This document shows, in pieces, positions 36,180 through 45,324 of a DNA stretch of 64,000 bases; the stretch's first letter is position 1; the number at the start of each line of letters is the position of its first letter. The translations under genes and the position numbers were made by a program. The DNA comes from Bacteroidota bacterium (GTDB lineage Bacteria > Bacteroidota > Bacteroidia > Chitinophagales > Saprospiraceae). Below the pieces are notes generated by a model. That model ran no database searches. It was given only the letters and a program-made list of their open reading frames with translations, and was not told where the DNA came from. The stretch is taken from assembly GCA_029781865.1 (NCBI GenBank), contig JAKOVW010000011.1:1-64000 (forward strand). Direction: 5' to 3'.

Positions 36180-36656
36180 TTAATCGATTTTTATTTTAGA
36201 GATGTCCAATTCGAAATTGTTTAATCCTTTTACGATGGAATCCCGGCCGTACTGAATGATGGACAATTCATAATCTCCCTGAAACTGGAACTTTGTTTTT
36301 GGAAGTAGGGATATTTCAGTTGTGCAACCGGAGCCGGAACATTTTCCGAAAGGTTTTCCGGTTTCATCAAATAATTCAAGACTTAATATTTGTTCTTTTT
36401 GGCTATGATCCGGAAAAAGGGTAAGGCATTTTACATAAAGGTTTCGGTAATTCAGATTTGATGCATGATCAATTTTTAACATCATGCGATACCAATCGGC
36501 TGTATCTTTTACAGTCCATTTAAATAACATTGCATTGTTATAACTCCATGTTTGATTCTCCAATTCATTTTTTTGATGATAGATACTATTGGAATTACAA
36601 GCGAAAACAAATAACAATGAGGCAATAAAGCTGTATTTGATCATTTGTTGATTCAT
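36180..36656 (-). CDS. gldH: Gliding motility lipoprotein GldH
   Basis: 158 residues. The signal is MNQQMIKYSFIASLLFVFAC, with Cys20 as lipid acceptor. The mature part fits GldH: an early W-x-Y then FKWTVKDTADWYRMMLKIDHASNLNYRNLYVKCLTLFPD, a GKCSGSG turn and a final YELSIIQYGRDSIVKGLNNFELDI strand. It is required for gliding and linked to T9SS function in Flavobacterium. It is 15 bp downstream of dnaJ on the same strand, so it shares the grpE-dnaJ transcript. Confidence 0.82.
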   Translation of the reverse strand: MNQQMIKYSFIASLLFVFACNSNSIYHQKNELENQTWSYNNAMLFKWTVKDTADWYRMMLKIDHASNLNYRNLYVKCLTLFPDHSQKEQILSLELFDETGKPFGKCSGSGCTTEISLLPKTKFQFQGDYELSIIQYGRDSIVKGLNNFELDISKIKID

Positions 36657-36671
36657 CTGGATGAAATCGGA

Positions 36672-37835
36672 TTAGCTGAAATACTCTTTCATCCGTTCAA
36701 AAAATCCTTTTTCTCCTTTGCCTGGATGAGGTTGAAAATTGGGCATATTGCGCATTTTTTCGAGCATGGACTTTTCTTCAGAACTAAGAGTTCGGGGAGT
36801 CCAGATATTGACATGAATGAGTTGATCTCCTTTTTCATAAGATTGAACAGAGGGTAGCCCTAGATCTTTCAATCTGAATATTTTGCCGGCTTGAGTTCCG
36901 GCAGGAACTTTAATCTTAGCCGCACTTTGTAAAGTCGGTACTTCCATTTGACAACCGAGAGCTGCATCAGCAAAATTCAGATATAGATCGTAATGTATAT
37001 TTATTCCTTCGCGGCTGAATTGTTCATGGGGTTTTTGTTCGATGCTGATTAGTAAGTCTCCGGGAGGTCCACCATGACTGCCTGCATTGCCTTTTCCTCT
37101 CATGGAAAGTTGCATTCCGTCTTCTACACCTGCAGGAATTTGAATTTCTATAGTTTCTTCACCCACTTCCATACCTGAACCTCGGCAGGAAAGACATGAT
37201 GCTGATACCATTTGACCGGTTCCATTACAGCTTGGACATGCAGTAGTTGTTTGCATTTGGCCTAAGAATGTTGAACGCACCTGTCTGACATAGCCCTGCC
37301 CATTGCAAGTCGTACATGTTTTCACCGATTTGCTGTCCTTCGCGCCTGAGCCATGACAGGTTTTACACGTGATTTGTTTTTTGACCTTTATCTTTTTGGT
37401 AATCCCGGTGGCAATTTCTTCAAGTGTCATACTCACTTTAATTCGAAGATTGCTTCCTTTCGCTCCACCCTGGCTTCTTCCACCACCGCTCCTTCCAAAA
37501 AATGATTCAAAAGGAGATCCGGAATCTCCAAATATGTCTCCGAAGTGACTGAATATGTCATCCATAGTCATGCCATCACCACCTCTTCCTCCGCTAAATC
37601 CGGCATTAGGATCTACTCCTGCATGTCCATAGCGGTCATACCTGGCTTTTTTATCCGCATCGCTGAGTACTTCATATGCCTCAGCAGCTTCTTTAAATTT
37701 TTCCTCTGAAGCTTTGTCGCCCGGATTCCTGTCAGGGTGATATTGCATCGCAACTTTGCGGTATGCTTTTTTAATTGCATCCGCATCGCTGGATTTGTTC
37801 ACGCCTAATATTTCGTAATAATCTCTTTTTGTCAT
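36672..37835 (-). CDS. dnaJ: Chaperone protein DnaJ
   Basis: 387 residues, full length. The J domain at about 1-70 has the HPD motif ([10 protein letters not shown]), followed by a Gly/Phe-rich linker. Four CxxCxGxG zinc motifs ([32 protein letters not shown]) lie at about 150-225, then the substrate-binding C-domains. It stimulates DnaK ATPase. grpE lies 88 bp upstream. Confidence 0.96.
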   Translation of the reverse strand: MTKRDYYEILGVNKSSDADAIKKAYRKVAMQYHPDRNPGDKASEEKFKEAAEAYEVLSDADKKARYDRYGHAGVDPNAGFSGGRGGDGMTMDDIFSHFGDIFGDSGSPFESFFGRSGGGRSQGGAKGSNLRIKVSMTLEEIATGITKKIKVKKQITCKTCHGSGAKDSKSVKTCTTCNGQGYVRQVRSTFLGQMQTTTACPSCNGTGQMVSASCLSCRGSGMEVGEETIEIQIPAGVEDGMQLSMRGKGNAGSHGGPPGDLLISIEQKPHEQFSREGINIHYDLYLNFADAALGCQMEVPTLQSAAKIKVPAGTQAGKIFRLKDLGLPSVQSYEKGDQLIHVNIWTPRTLSSEEKSMLEKMRNMPNFQPHPGKGEKGFFERMKEYFS

Positions 37836-37923
37836 GTTTTAACTCGAATAGCAGTAATTTTTTTTATCATTGAACGATTACTACTGTTTTTATTCTGAAA
37901 TGCAATCCATTTAAAACCTGGAA

Positions 37924-38475
37924 TTATTTAGCCACTACCACTTTTGCGAATCGAATGATTTTATGATTTAAAAGATATCCTTTTTCAATAGTATCAAAAA
38001 TTTTACCTTTCATTTCTGCATTCGGTGCTTCAATTTCAGTTATGGCTTCATGGAATTGGGGATCAAAAACCTTGTCTTTGGTATCCATCACTTCAAGGCC
38101 TTTTGACTGGAGCAACCCTAAAAGTTTATGATGCACCAGTCGCATTCCTTCGGGAAAAATTTGTTCATTATTTTGATCTTCTGAAATTCGCTTGGCACGA
38201 TCGAAATCATCCAACACGACCAATAACTCCTGAATTAATTCCTGAGAGGCATTCCGGATCAGCTCGATGCGCTCCTTTACGGTTCGCTTTTTGTAATTAT
38301 CAAATTCTGCAACCAGACGCAGGTATTTATCCTTCTGTTCTGCTAATTCTTTCTTCATTTCTTCCGTTTCTGAAATCCCTTTTTCGGCAGGCTCTGAATT
38401 TTGCTTATTTTCCTGAGAGTCAGCCACTATGGGTTCCTGATCCACCATGTCTGTTTTCTGCTCTTCTGTCATCAT
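37924..38475 (-). CDS. grpE: Nucleotide exchange factor GrpE
   Basis: 183 residues. The acidic, disordered N-terminus (1-45) is followed by a long coiled coil (EMKKELAEQKDKYLRLVAEFDNYKKRTVKER) and a C-terminal beta domain with GMRLVHHKLLGLL and VFDPQFHEAITEIEAP. It releases ADP from DnaK. The start is one of two consecutive Met codons. Confidence 0.95.
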   Translation of the reverse strand: MMTEEQKTDMVDQEPIVADSQENKQNSEPAEKGISETEEMKKELAEQKDKYLRLVAEFDNYKKRTVKERIELIRNASQELIQELLVVLDDFDRAKRISEDQNNEQIFPEGMRLVHHKLLGLLQSKGLEVMDTKDKVFDPQFHEAITEIEAPNAEMKGKIFDTIEKGYLLNHKIIRFAKVVVAK

Positions 38476-38542
38476 ATTTTCTTCTATTAAATGAGAATTG
38501 CATAGTCAATTATTTTGCCAGTCAAGAAATCTGGCCAAAATG

Positions 38543-39067
38543 TCAGTTTTTGAGCACCTGATAGGCCAAAAAATCATCCAAATCGTGAATATTCGGATTG
38601 GAAAGCATGATTATCTGATCTGGCCCGATCAGGTATTTCATAGGAATAAAACTAACATTATAAAGTTTAGCAAGCTGGCTATTTAACTGATTATGTTCAA
38701 TAATGTGATTCGGCCAGATCAATCCGTCCTGTTCTATTGCGGTTAAGGCTTCTTCATTACTCACGTCGAGGGCTACGCTAAGAAATTCGATCCCGGCAGC
38801 AGTTTTAAATGGTTTGTTTTTGTATTTTTCATACATCATTACCATGAGTTGGTTTTCTTTTCTGCAGGGTAGGCACCAGGATCCCCAAAAATCAATCAAT
38901 AGATATTTCCCTTTAAATTGATTCAAATCAATAGCTTGACCATGCATGTCAACACTTTGAAAATAGGGTGCAGGTTGACCAAGTACCAACATTGTTTTGA
39001 AGAAAAAATAATAGATGACATATCCTAAAATAAGCAATCCGCCAATCCACAACAAATATTTATTCAT
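38543..39067 (-). CDS. Membrane-anchored thioredoxin-like (TlpA/ResA type) protein
   Basis: 174 residues. The N-terminal anchor is LLWIGGLLILGYVIYYFFF, then a thioredoxin fold beginning GQPAPYFQSVDMHGQAIDLNQFKGKYLLIDFWGSWCLPCRKE. The redox centre is WCLPC. The cis-Pro equivalent lies in FIPMKYLI (Pro after Ile). It faces the periplasm and probably reduces disulphides for cytochrome maturation or envelope proteins, but the partner is unknown. It precedes grpE by 67 bp. Confidence 0.85.
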   Translation of the reverse strand: MNKYLLWIGGLLILGYVIYYFFFKTMLVLGQPAPYFQSVDMHGQAIDLNQFKGKYLLIDFWGSWCLPCRKENQLMVMMYEKYKNKPFKTAAGIEFLSVALDVSNEEALTAIEQDGLIWPNHIIEHNQLNSQLAKLYNVSFIPMKYLIGPDQIIMLSNPNIHDLDDFLAYQVLKN

Positions 39068-39287
39068 CTCATATTATTAAGACTGCAATATTACTCTAAA
39101 TTTAGGCCATCGGGAAAACCTCGGTCATCTATTTCGTGTTGCTCTGTATATTTGAATGCAATTTTATTTTAAAACCGTAGTCAGGTATTTAAATATTTGA
39201 ACAGACAGAATAAATAAGCAAAACATCCGGAATAGAGTTCATTAATTCTTTATTTAAACAGCAATCTTTTACTTCATCCAATCAATT

Positions 39288-40163
39288 ATGAAACGAGTTA
39301 TTGTACCAGGCACGATTCCAACAGGAGATTTACACCAGTATTTATTAGGATCAGTGGCGCCACGACCTATCGCATTTGTCAGTACCATAGACGATCAGGG
39401 ACATACTAATCTTGCTCCGTTTAGTTTTTTTAATGCATTCAGCAGCAATCCGCCAATATTGGTATTTTCTTCAAACAGGAGAGTTGAAAATAATACCACA
39501 AAAGACACATTGCATAACATTATGAAGAATATGGAATGTGTGATTAATGTGGTCAGTTATCCGATTGTGCGTCAAATGATGGTTTGTTCAGTTGATTTTC
39601 CAAATGGAGTAAGTGAATTCGAACAAGCGGGACTTACGCCTGTTCCGGCTATTCATGTGAAACCACCAATGGTGAAAGAATCTCCGGTGAATATGGAATG
39701 CAAAGTGCAGGAGATAATAACGCTCGGAGATAAAGGCGGGGCTGGGCATTTGATTGTCTGCCATGTATTGTGCATGCACGTAAAGGAAGAAATTCTCGAT
39801 GAGAATCAAAGAATCGATCCTAACAAAATTGATCTGATGGGCAGAATGGGAAGAGCTTTTTATGTGCGTGCCAGTGGGGAAGCTTTGATGATGATGCCAC
39901 AATCCCAGCACTTGCCAATTGTAGGCTATCCGAATTTACCTGAGCATATTAAAAGCAGTCCGATTTTAACAGGAAATGTGATTGGCGCAATAGCCGGATT
40001 GAAAAAGCTGCCGACCAAGGAAGAAGCAGAGCAATTTTTGCTGCAAGATTCAGAAATGAAATCTCTGATAAATCAAAGTATGGAAATCAAACATCAAAAA
40101 GCAATTGATTACTTTAATCAAAATCAATTGGAAAAAGTAGCTGCATTGCTGATGAGTGTTTAA
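39288..40163 (+). CDS. Flavin reductase family (FMN-binding split-barrel) protein
   Basis: 291 residues. The N-terminal two thirds is a flavin-reductase-like domain with GSVAPRPIAFVSTIDDQGHTNLAPFSFFNAFSSNPPILVFSSNRR, the FMN-binding signature, then NVVSYPIVRQM and GHLIVCHVLCMHV. The last 90 residues are an extension seen in Bacteroidota relatives. Substrate and pathway are not known. It is a stand-alone gene. Confidence 0.85.
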   Translation: MKRVIVPGTIPTGDLHQYLLGSVAPRPIAFVSTIDDQGHTNLAPFSFFNAFSSNPPILVFSSNRRVENNTTKDTLHNIMKNMECVINVVSYPIVRQMMVCSVDFPNGVSEFEQAGLTPVPAIHVKPPMVKESPVNMECKVQEIITLGDKGGAGHLIVCHVLCMHVKEEILDENQRIDPNKIDLMGRMGRAFYVRASGEALMMMPQSQHLPIVGYPNLPEHIKSSPILTGNVIGAIAGLKKLPTKEEAEQFLLQDSEMKSLINQSMEIKHQKAIDYFNQNQLEKVAALLMSV

Positions 40164-40182
40164 GCCTTCATTAGTTCAAATG

Positions 40183-40418
40183 TTGCAAGTTGCAAACTTG
40201 CAACAACGGATTGCAACAACGGATTGCAACAACGGATTGCAACAACGGATTGCAACAACGGATTGCAACAACGGATTGCAACAACGGATTGCAACAACGG
40301 ATTGCAACAACGGATTGCAACAACGGATTGCAACAACGGATGGCAACAACGGATGGCAACAACGGATTGCAACAACGGATTGCAACAACGGATTGCAACA
40401 ACGGATTGCAACAACGGA
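40183..40418 (+). repeat. 13-bp minisatellite, 17 copies, with hairpin at its head
   Basis: Seventeen tandem copies of TTGCAACAACGGA span exactly 40198-40418. Two adjacent copies (40341 and 40354) begin TGG instead of TTG; the rest are identical. At its left edge GTTGCAAGT (40183-40191) and ACTTGCAAC (40196-40204) pair around a GCAA tetraloop, so the first copy overlaps the hairpin's right arm. The unit length is not a multiple of 3, so the same 13-residue peptide (QQRIATTDCNNGL) appears in all three frames, which makes apparent ORFs here artefacts. Confidence 0.9.
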
Positions 40419-40610
40419 TATTTTAATTCTAATCAATTGAAAAAAAGTTGCTGCAATCGGGAGGAGCGTTTAAAAGCAACCTTACATTAAATCATAGCCA
40501 GTGGCACATTGATAACAACAGATTCAAAAAAAGGATTAGTTTAATTGGTTATTTATCTTGAGCGATAACTAAATCACAAGTACTCCGTTTATACTTTATG
40601 TTGATTAAAC

Positions 40611-41648
40611 TTATTTCTTATTTCTGATCGCGATTTCCTGTTTGATCATTTTCACCAACCAGGGCCCTTCATAAATAAAACCGGAATAGATCTGAATCCA
40701 TTTTGCACCGGATTGCATTCGTGCTATCGCGTCGTTTGCATTCATGATTCCGCCAACACCAATATACATCATTTTGTCGCCAGTTTTCGAATGAAGATAC
40801 TGCAGAATTCGATTTGCTTTTTCGGTTAGTGCCTTTCCGCTTAATCCGCCGGTTTCAGTTGCTGTCGCTTTTTCTTGTAAAGTTTGCGGACGTTCCAAAG
40901 TCGTGTTGCTTACAATGATTCCTGAAAATTGATTATTCAAAACAACTTCCAGAACATCATCTAATGCAGATTCTTCGAGATCCGGGGCAATTTTCAAAAA
41001 TAAGGGTTTGGGATTTACATTTTTTTTGTTTTCCGATTGTAGGGACGACAGCAATAGCTGCAATGGTTCTTTATCTTGTAATTGACGAAGACCCGGCGTG
41101 TTTGGCGAACTCACATTAATTGCAAAATAATCAACATGATCAAATAAAATTTTAAAACAATACAAGTAATCGTCAATTGCTTTTTCCGGAGGAGTTATTT
41201 TGTTTTTTCCAAGATTACCACCTATAATCAAACCTTCCGGTTTTTTAAATTGACTCAATCGTTTGGCTAATGCATCAACTCCTTCATTATTGAAACCCAT
41301 CCGGTTAATAATCGATTTATCTTTTTTCAGTCGGAATAACCTTGGTTTTGGATTTCCGGCCTGGGCCAAAGGTGTAACCGTACCCACTTCAATATGGCCA
41401 AATCCCAAAACTGCAAGTACATCCAGCCATCTGCCATCTTTATCAAATCCGGCGGCGAGACCTATGGGATTGACTGACTTCATTCCACAGAGCTCAGTAT
41501 TTAAATTTTGATGTTTATACTGAAATGATTTCCGCAATAAATAATTGAGGACCGGGATTTTTAAACTAAACGAAAAAAGATTCATAGAAAGATAATGAGC
41601 CTTTTCTGCGTCAAATAAAAAAAAGAAAAAACGTAAAAAACCCCACAT
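40611..41648 (-). CDS. pyrD: Dihydroorotate dehydrogenase (quinone), class 2
   Basis: 345 residues. The N-terminal hydrophobic helices (about 5-45) anchor it to the membrane, as in class 2 enzymes. FMN and substrate motifs are GLAAGFDKDG, FGHIEVGTVTP, NRMGFNNEG, FAINVSSPNTPGLRQLQ (with the catalytic Ser), KIAPDL, VSNTT, GGLSGKALTE and IGVGGIMN. It oxidises dihydroorotate to orotate, passing electrons to menaquinone. Confidence 0.95.
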   Translation of the reverse strand: MWGFLRFFFFLFDAEKAHYLSMNLFSFSLKIPVLNYLLRKSFQYKHQNLNTELCGMKSVNPIGLAAGFDKDGRWLDVLAVLGFGHIEVGTVTPLAQAGNPKPRLFRLKKDKSIINRMGFNNEGVDALAKRLSQFKKPEGLIIGGNLGKNKITPPEKAIDDYLYCFKILFDHVDYFAINVSSPNTPGLRQLQDKEPLQLLLSSLQSENKKNVNPKPLFLKIAPDLEESALDDVLEVVLNNQFSGIIVSNTTLERPQTLQEKATATETGGLSGKALTEKANRILQYLHSKTGDKMMYIGVGGIMNANDAIARMQSGAKWIQIYSGFIYEGPWLVKMIKQEIAIRNKK

Positions 41649-41744
41649 AAGAATTAAGCTGGTTAATGGATGAAATAAACCCGTTTCCGGTCTTCCATAT
41701 TCAAATCTTGTGCAAATTCATATAATGCCACTGGAATGTCGAAT

Positions 41745-43454
41745 TTAGTCCTCATCTACTTTCAATTGCAATTTGTCTCTAAACTCTGCAAGCTTTGGAT
41801 TGGCAGAAATCATTAAATCCCATTTTTCCTTGGCTGTATACATTTTAACGACTTTCTTTTCGTCAATGGCCGCCATTGCGGGATCGATCTCAATCGAATA
41901 CTTAATATTTTTTTCCTGAAAAGTCTGACGAATTCGCTCATCGAGTTTTAACTCGGCGCGTATAGCTTCTCTTGCTATAACATTACCAACCAGAATTTTA
42001 AAGGAGTTTTCATCTGTAATAATTTGAGCATTGTTGAGAAATGCTTTAAGGGAATTCGATTTTTCTTCTTCCATGCATTTGCTCCAGAATGCTTTTACAT
42101 TGTTCTCATTAAATTCAATCAGACTTTCTTTACGTGCTTTTTCCTCCTGTGTTATTTTTTCTTTGATTTGATCAATCTTACCTAGCCTGGGTATAGCCAG
42201 AGGGTCTTTTAAAATCTGAGTAGGTGTAATAATCACTTTTTTAACAGTGGTTGTCTCCGATTTGATTTCTGGATTTGCTTTATCAGGAGTTGGATTTAGG
42301 TTACCGGCCGGAGTTTTTTTTTGAATCTCTTCAACCGGAGTAGAAACCGGGTTCCATTGTTTACGTGAAAAATGACAAAGTTTAATCAAAAGAATTTCAG
42401 TATGCAAACGCTTATTGCGGGCCCGGACCAGATTAACATCGGCTTCATTGATCATATCCAACCAGGTCACAATATGTGATGTGGTGCAGGCTTCGGCTTG
42501 TTGTGAATATTTTTTCTTAAGATTTTCGCTTCCTTCAAACAAGGTAAGCATAGCAGGATCTTTGACAATGAGTAAATTTCTAAGGTGACCGGCAAGGCCT
42601 TCCAGTAAAATTTCAGAATCAAATCCGAAATTAAATACCTGGTCCAATTGATTCATTACTGTGCGGACATCCTCAGCTAAAAATGCATCGATAAACCTGA
42701 AGAAATAATCCTGATCGAGTACGTTTAGATTTTCAGCAACCTCTTTATAACTGATACTGGTTCCTGTAAAACTTTTTATCCGGTCAAACATGGACAGTGC
42801 ATCCCGTAAAGCACCATCCGCTTTTTGTGCAATTAAATGCAGCGCTTCATCTTCTACCGTGAGATTTTCCTGCTTTGATATTTTCTCTAACTGAAACACA
42901 ATGTCTTTTTCTCTGATCCTTCTGAAGTCGTAAATCTGACAACGGCTTAAGATGGTTGGAATAATTTTGTGTTTCTCTGTAGTAGCAAGAATAAATTTGG
43001 CGAATGGAGGTGGCTCTTCAAGTGTTTTTAAAAATGCATTGAATGCCGCCGTAGATAACATATGAACCTCGTCGACGATATAGATTTTGTATTTGCCGGT
43101 TTGAGGTTGATAGCGTACCTGGTCGACCAATTCACGGATATCCTCAACAGAATTATTGGAAGCAGCATCAAGTTCGAAAATATTGAAAGAAGCATTTTCC
43201 ATAAATGCTTTGCAGGAATCGCATTCATTGCAGGGCTCCCAATCTGAACTTGGATTCGTGCAATTCAGTACTTTGGCAAGTATACGTGCGCAGGTGGTTT
43301 TACCTACTCCTCTGGGACCGCAAAACAGGAAAGCATGTGCTATTTGACCTTTGGCCAGGGCATTCTTTAAGGTTTGTGCAACGTGTTCTTGTCCAATGAC
43401 ATCCGCCCATTTTAAAGGTCGGTATTTCCTGGCTGATACAATAAATGAATCCAT
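41745..43454 (-). CDS. dnaX: DNA polymerase III subunit gamma/tau
   Basis: 569 residues from the ATG at 43454; the frame extends upstream to a TTG but the ATG is preferred, since a -7-like element overlaps the upstream start. It has an AAA+ clamp loader: YRPLKWADVIGQEHV, Walker A GPRGVGKTT, a zinc cluster with CTNPSSDWEPCNECDSC, Walker B YIVDEVHML, and sensor I ATTEKHKIIPTILSRC. The tau-type C-terminus is shorter than in E. coli. It loads beta clamps at the fork. Confidence 0.93.
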   Translation of the reverse strand: MDSFIVSARKYRPLKWADVIGQEHVAQTLKNALAKGQIAHAFLFCGPRGVGKTTCARILAKVLNCTNPSSDWEPCNECDSCKAFMENASFNIFELDAASNNSVEDIRELVDQVRYQPQTGKYKIYIVDEVHMLSTAAFNAFLKTLEEPPPFAKFILATTEKHKIIPTILSRCQIYDFRRIREKDIVFQLEKISKQENLTVEDEALHLIAQKADGALRDALSMFDRIKSFTGTSISYKEVAENLNVLDQDYFFRFIDAFLAEDVRTVMNQLDQVFNFGFDSEILLEGLAGHLRNLLIVKDPAMLTLFEGSENLKKKYSQQAEACTTSHIVTWLDMINEADVNLVRARNKRLHTEILLIKLCHFSRKQWNPVSTPVEEIQKKTPAGNLNPTPDKANPEIKSETTTVKKVIITPTQILKDPLAIPRLGKIDQIKEKITQEEKARKESLIEFNENNVKAFWSKCMEEEKSNSLKAFLNNAQIITDENSFKILVGNVIAREAIRAELKLDERIRQTFQEKNIKYSIEIDPAMAAIDEKKVVKMYTAKEKWDLMISANPKLAEFRDKLQLKVDED

Positions 43455-43469
43455 GAGTGTTGAGGCTGG

Positions 43470-43477
43470 CAAAAGTA
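43470..43477 (-). promoter_or_regulatory. -7 element TACTTTTG for dnaX
   Basis: The minus-strand match to TAnnTTTG lies 16 nt before the ATG at 43454. A matching -33 TTG at standard distance is not evident. Confidence 0.4.
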
Positions 43478-43656
43478 CTATGAGTTCGCCTTTAAAGGAA
43501 ATTTATTTCTTTTAAAATCGGAGAAAAGATTCGTTGAAATTAACAAATCAGCTATTGGTTTCTTTAGCTCCAGGCAGATTAAATCAATTGGTATGTAACA
43601 GTATCAACTAAAGAAATTCAGAAAGTTTCTACGCCACGAATCAATAACATTCCATT

Positions 43657-45051
43657 CTAAAGTTTGAAAAACTTCTTCACAAGCTGTTTTTGTTTTGTAA
43701 AAAATTTACAAAAATAAAGACCCGAAGCTAAGTCATTTGTATTCAGGATAAGTTTGGGACTAGTTGCAGGAATTGTTTTGACATACGTTCCATCAATAGT
43801 ATACAATTCTATTTTTTCCGGAATAATGTGGTTTTCGAATTCGATAGTTAATTCTTCGCTACAGGGATTTGGATATACCATTGATAAATCAGAAGACTGA
43901 TTGATTGAATTCGTTAATGGATTGGATAATTTTAGAATGAATGCTCTTTCTGGTCCGGTGTAATCTGCCAATCCTGCTGAACCTGTAATAATAATATTTT
44001 GATCATCATCAAATAAGAAATCGCTTCCTTCACTGCCTCCTTCTTGTTTAATATTTACGAGTTTCTCCCAGATTAATTGACCATTCGCATTTACTTTGAC
44101 GATATTCACATCAGCACCCAGGTTAGTGATAATGTTCGCTCCAACCAATACAAAATCTCCTTCATGCGTTTCCCGAATTCTTCTTAAAATGATAGAAAAA
44201 TTTTCATCCGGATAGATAGGAACCGGACTAAATACTTTTTTCCATAAACTATCAGCATTCTCATTTAGCGCAATCAATATAGCTGAAGTAATAAATTGAT
44301 AAAGGGTTTTTTGTGTCGTTATATTGCCTAATATAAGTATTTTTTGATCAGTTGTTACAATAAAATCGTTAAAAGAAAAATTGGCGATACCTAAAGTTTT
44401 AATCCATACTATTTGAGAAAGGGCATTTGTTTTTCGGATGGTGATCATGTCCTTATTGCTTAAATACTCTATCATGGATGAATCGGGTGTAAACGCAATA
44501 GCGTATCGTACACTGGAGTCCTGACTTACTTGCTGTGATATGATTTTTAAGCTGGTCGTGTTGATCCGGCTCAGGACATTTCCATATAGTTTAGAATTGA
44601 TTTTGTAGTAGCTTAAAATGATGAGTTCGTCATTTCTATATAAAGCATTTAGTATTGATCCGGATGAGGGCAATTTTGATTTGATATTAATTGCGGTGTC
44701 TGATTGAATTCCGGCAGAATCAGTAACAAATATATAAAAGGCCCTTGTTAAAAATAACAATCTCCGGTCTGCAAGTTCTGTGGAGAATATAATTTCCGGA
44801 TTTACATTACAGCTATTGCATAATTTTGGATCGAAAACTTTATTTCCATTCTTATCATAGGAAGCGATCAGCGTTTTATTGTCTGTATAATCAATGCCTC
44901 CAATAATAAAGTTTTTAGCTTTAGTCATGGAAATGGTATTTCCTAAAGATTCTTTGTCTACCATTTTTTTCCAGAAGACCTGCTGACCAATGGAAGTAAA
45001 TCCGCCAAGCAGTAAACATGTGAAGATTACAAAATAGCTTTTAGGTTTCAT
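43657..45051 (-). CDS. T9SS-secreted protein with type-A sorting domain
   Basis: 464 residues. The signal peptide is MKPKSYFVIFTCLLLGGFTSIGQ. About 30-370 forms repeated beta blades of a propeller type (GGIDYTDNKTLIASYDKNGNKVFDP, ILILGNITTQKTLYQFITSAILIALNENADSLWKKVF, VLVGANIITNLGADVNIVKVNANGQLIWEK). The last 80 residues are a type-A sorting domain (VYPNPCSEELTIEFENH to LASGLYFCKFF, ending KKFFKL). It should be released or surface-attached by the T9SS. It is divergent from the T9SS protein at 45325, with a 273-bp gap. The function is unknown. Confidence 0.8.
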   Translation of the reverse strand: MKPKSYFVIFTCLLLGGFTSIGQQVFWKKMVDKESLGNTISMTKAKNFIIGGIDYTDNKTLIASYDKNGNKVFDPKLCNSCNVNPEIIFSTELADRRLLFLTRAFYIFVTDSAGIQSDTAINIKSKLPSSGSILNALYRNDELIILSYYKINSKLYGNVLSRINTTSLKIISQQVSQDSSVRYAIAFTPDSSMIEYLSNKDMITIRKTNALSQIVWIKTLGIANFSFNDFIVTTDQKILILGNITTQKTLYQFITSAILIALNENADSLWKKVFSPVPIYPDENFSIILRRIRETHEGDFVLVGANIITNLGADVNIVKVNANGQLIWEKLVNIKQEGGSEGSDFLFDDDQNIIITGSAGLADYTGPERAFILKLSNPLTNSINQSSDLSMVYPNPCSEELTIEFENHIIPEKIELYTIDGTYVKTIPATSPKLILNTNDLASGLYFCKFFTKQKQLVKKFFKL

Positions 45052-45324
45052 GATTTGTGCTTTCTATTGCAAGATACGATTTTGGATAGAGGAAAAGAAA
45101 TCTGTTAAAAAAAAGATATTAGCAAAAATAGTTGTAGTTTTATAGGGTCGATGATTCGACCGGTGGCCGTTGGCAAATTCGTTGCAGGTCTCTAGAGTAA
45201 AGCCGCTGGTTTTATGTGTGTAGCTCCCGGGCTATCAGAATATTGTTATTCCATTTCCAATAACTGATTAAGTCTTCCCTTGCCGAAGTTTCTAAATTCA
45301 TTTTGTTTAACTAAAGTGTTGACT

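Noticed and set aside
38513-38540. Hairpin between the thioredoxin-like gene and grpE
   Set aside because: The stem has a bulge and no T-run follows on the minus strand, so it is not called a terminator.
40183-40418. CRISPR array
   Set aside because: The units are contiguous 13-bp copies with no spacers, and no cas genes lie nearby.
40156-40490. Several overlapping open frames on both strands across the 13-bp repeat
   Set aside because: A 13-bp unit without stops produces the same periodic peptide in every frame. They are repeat artefacts.
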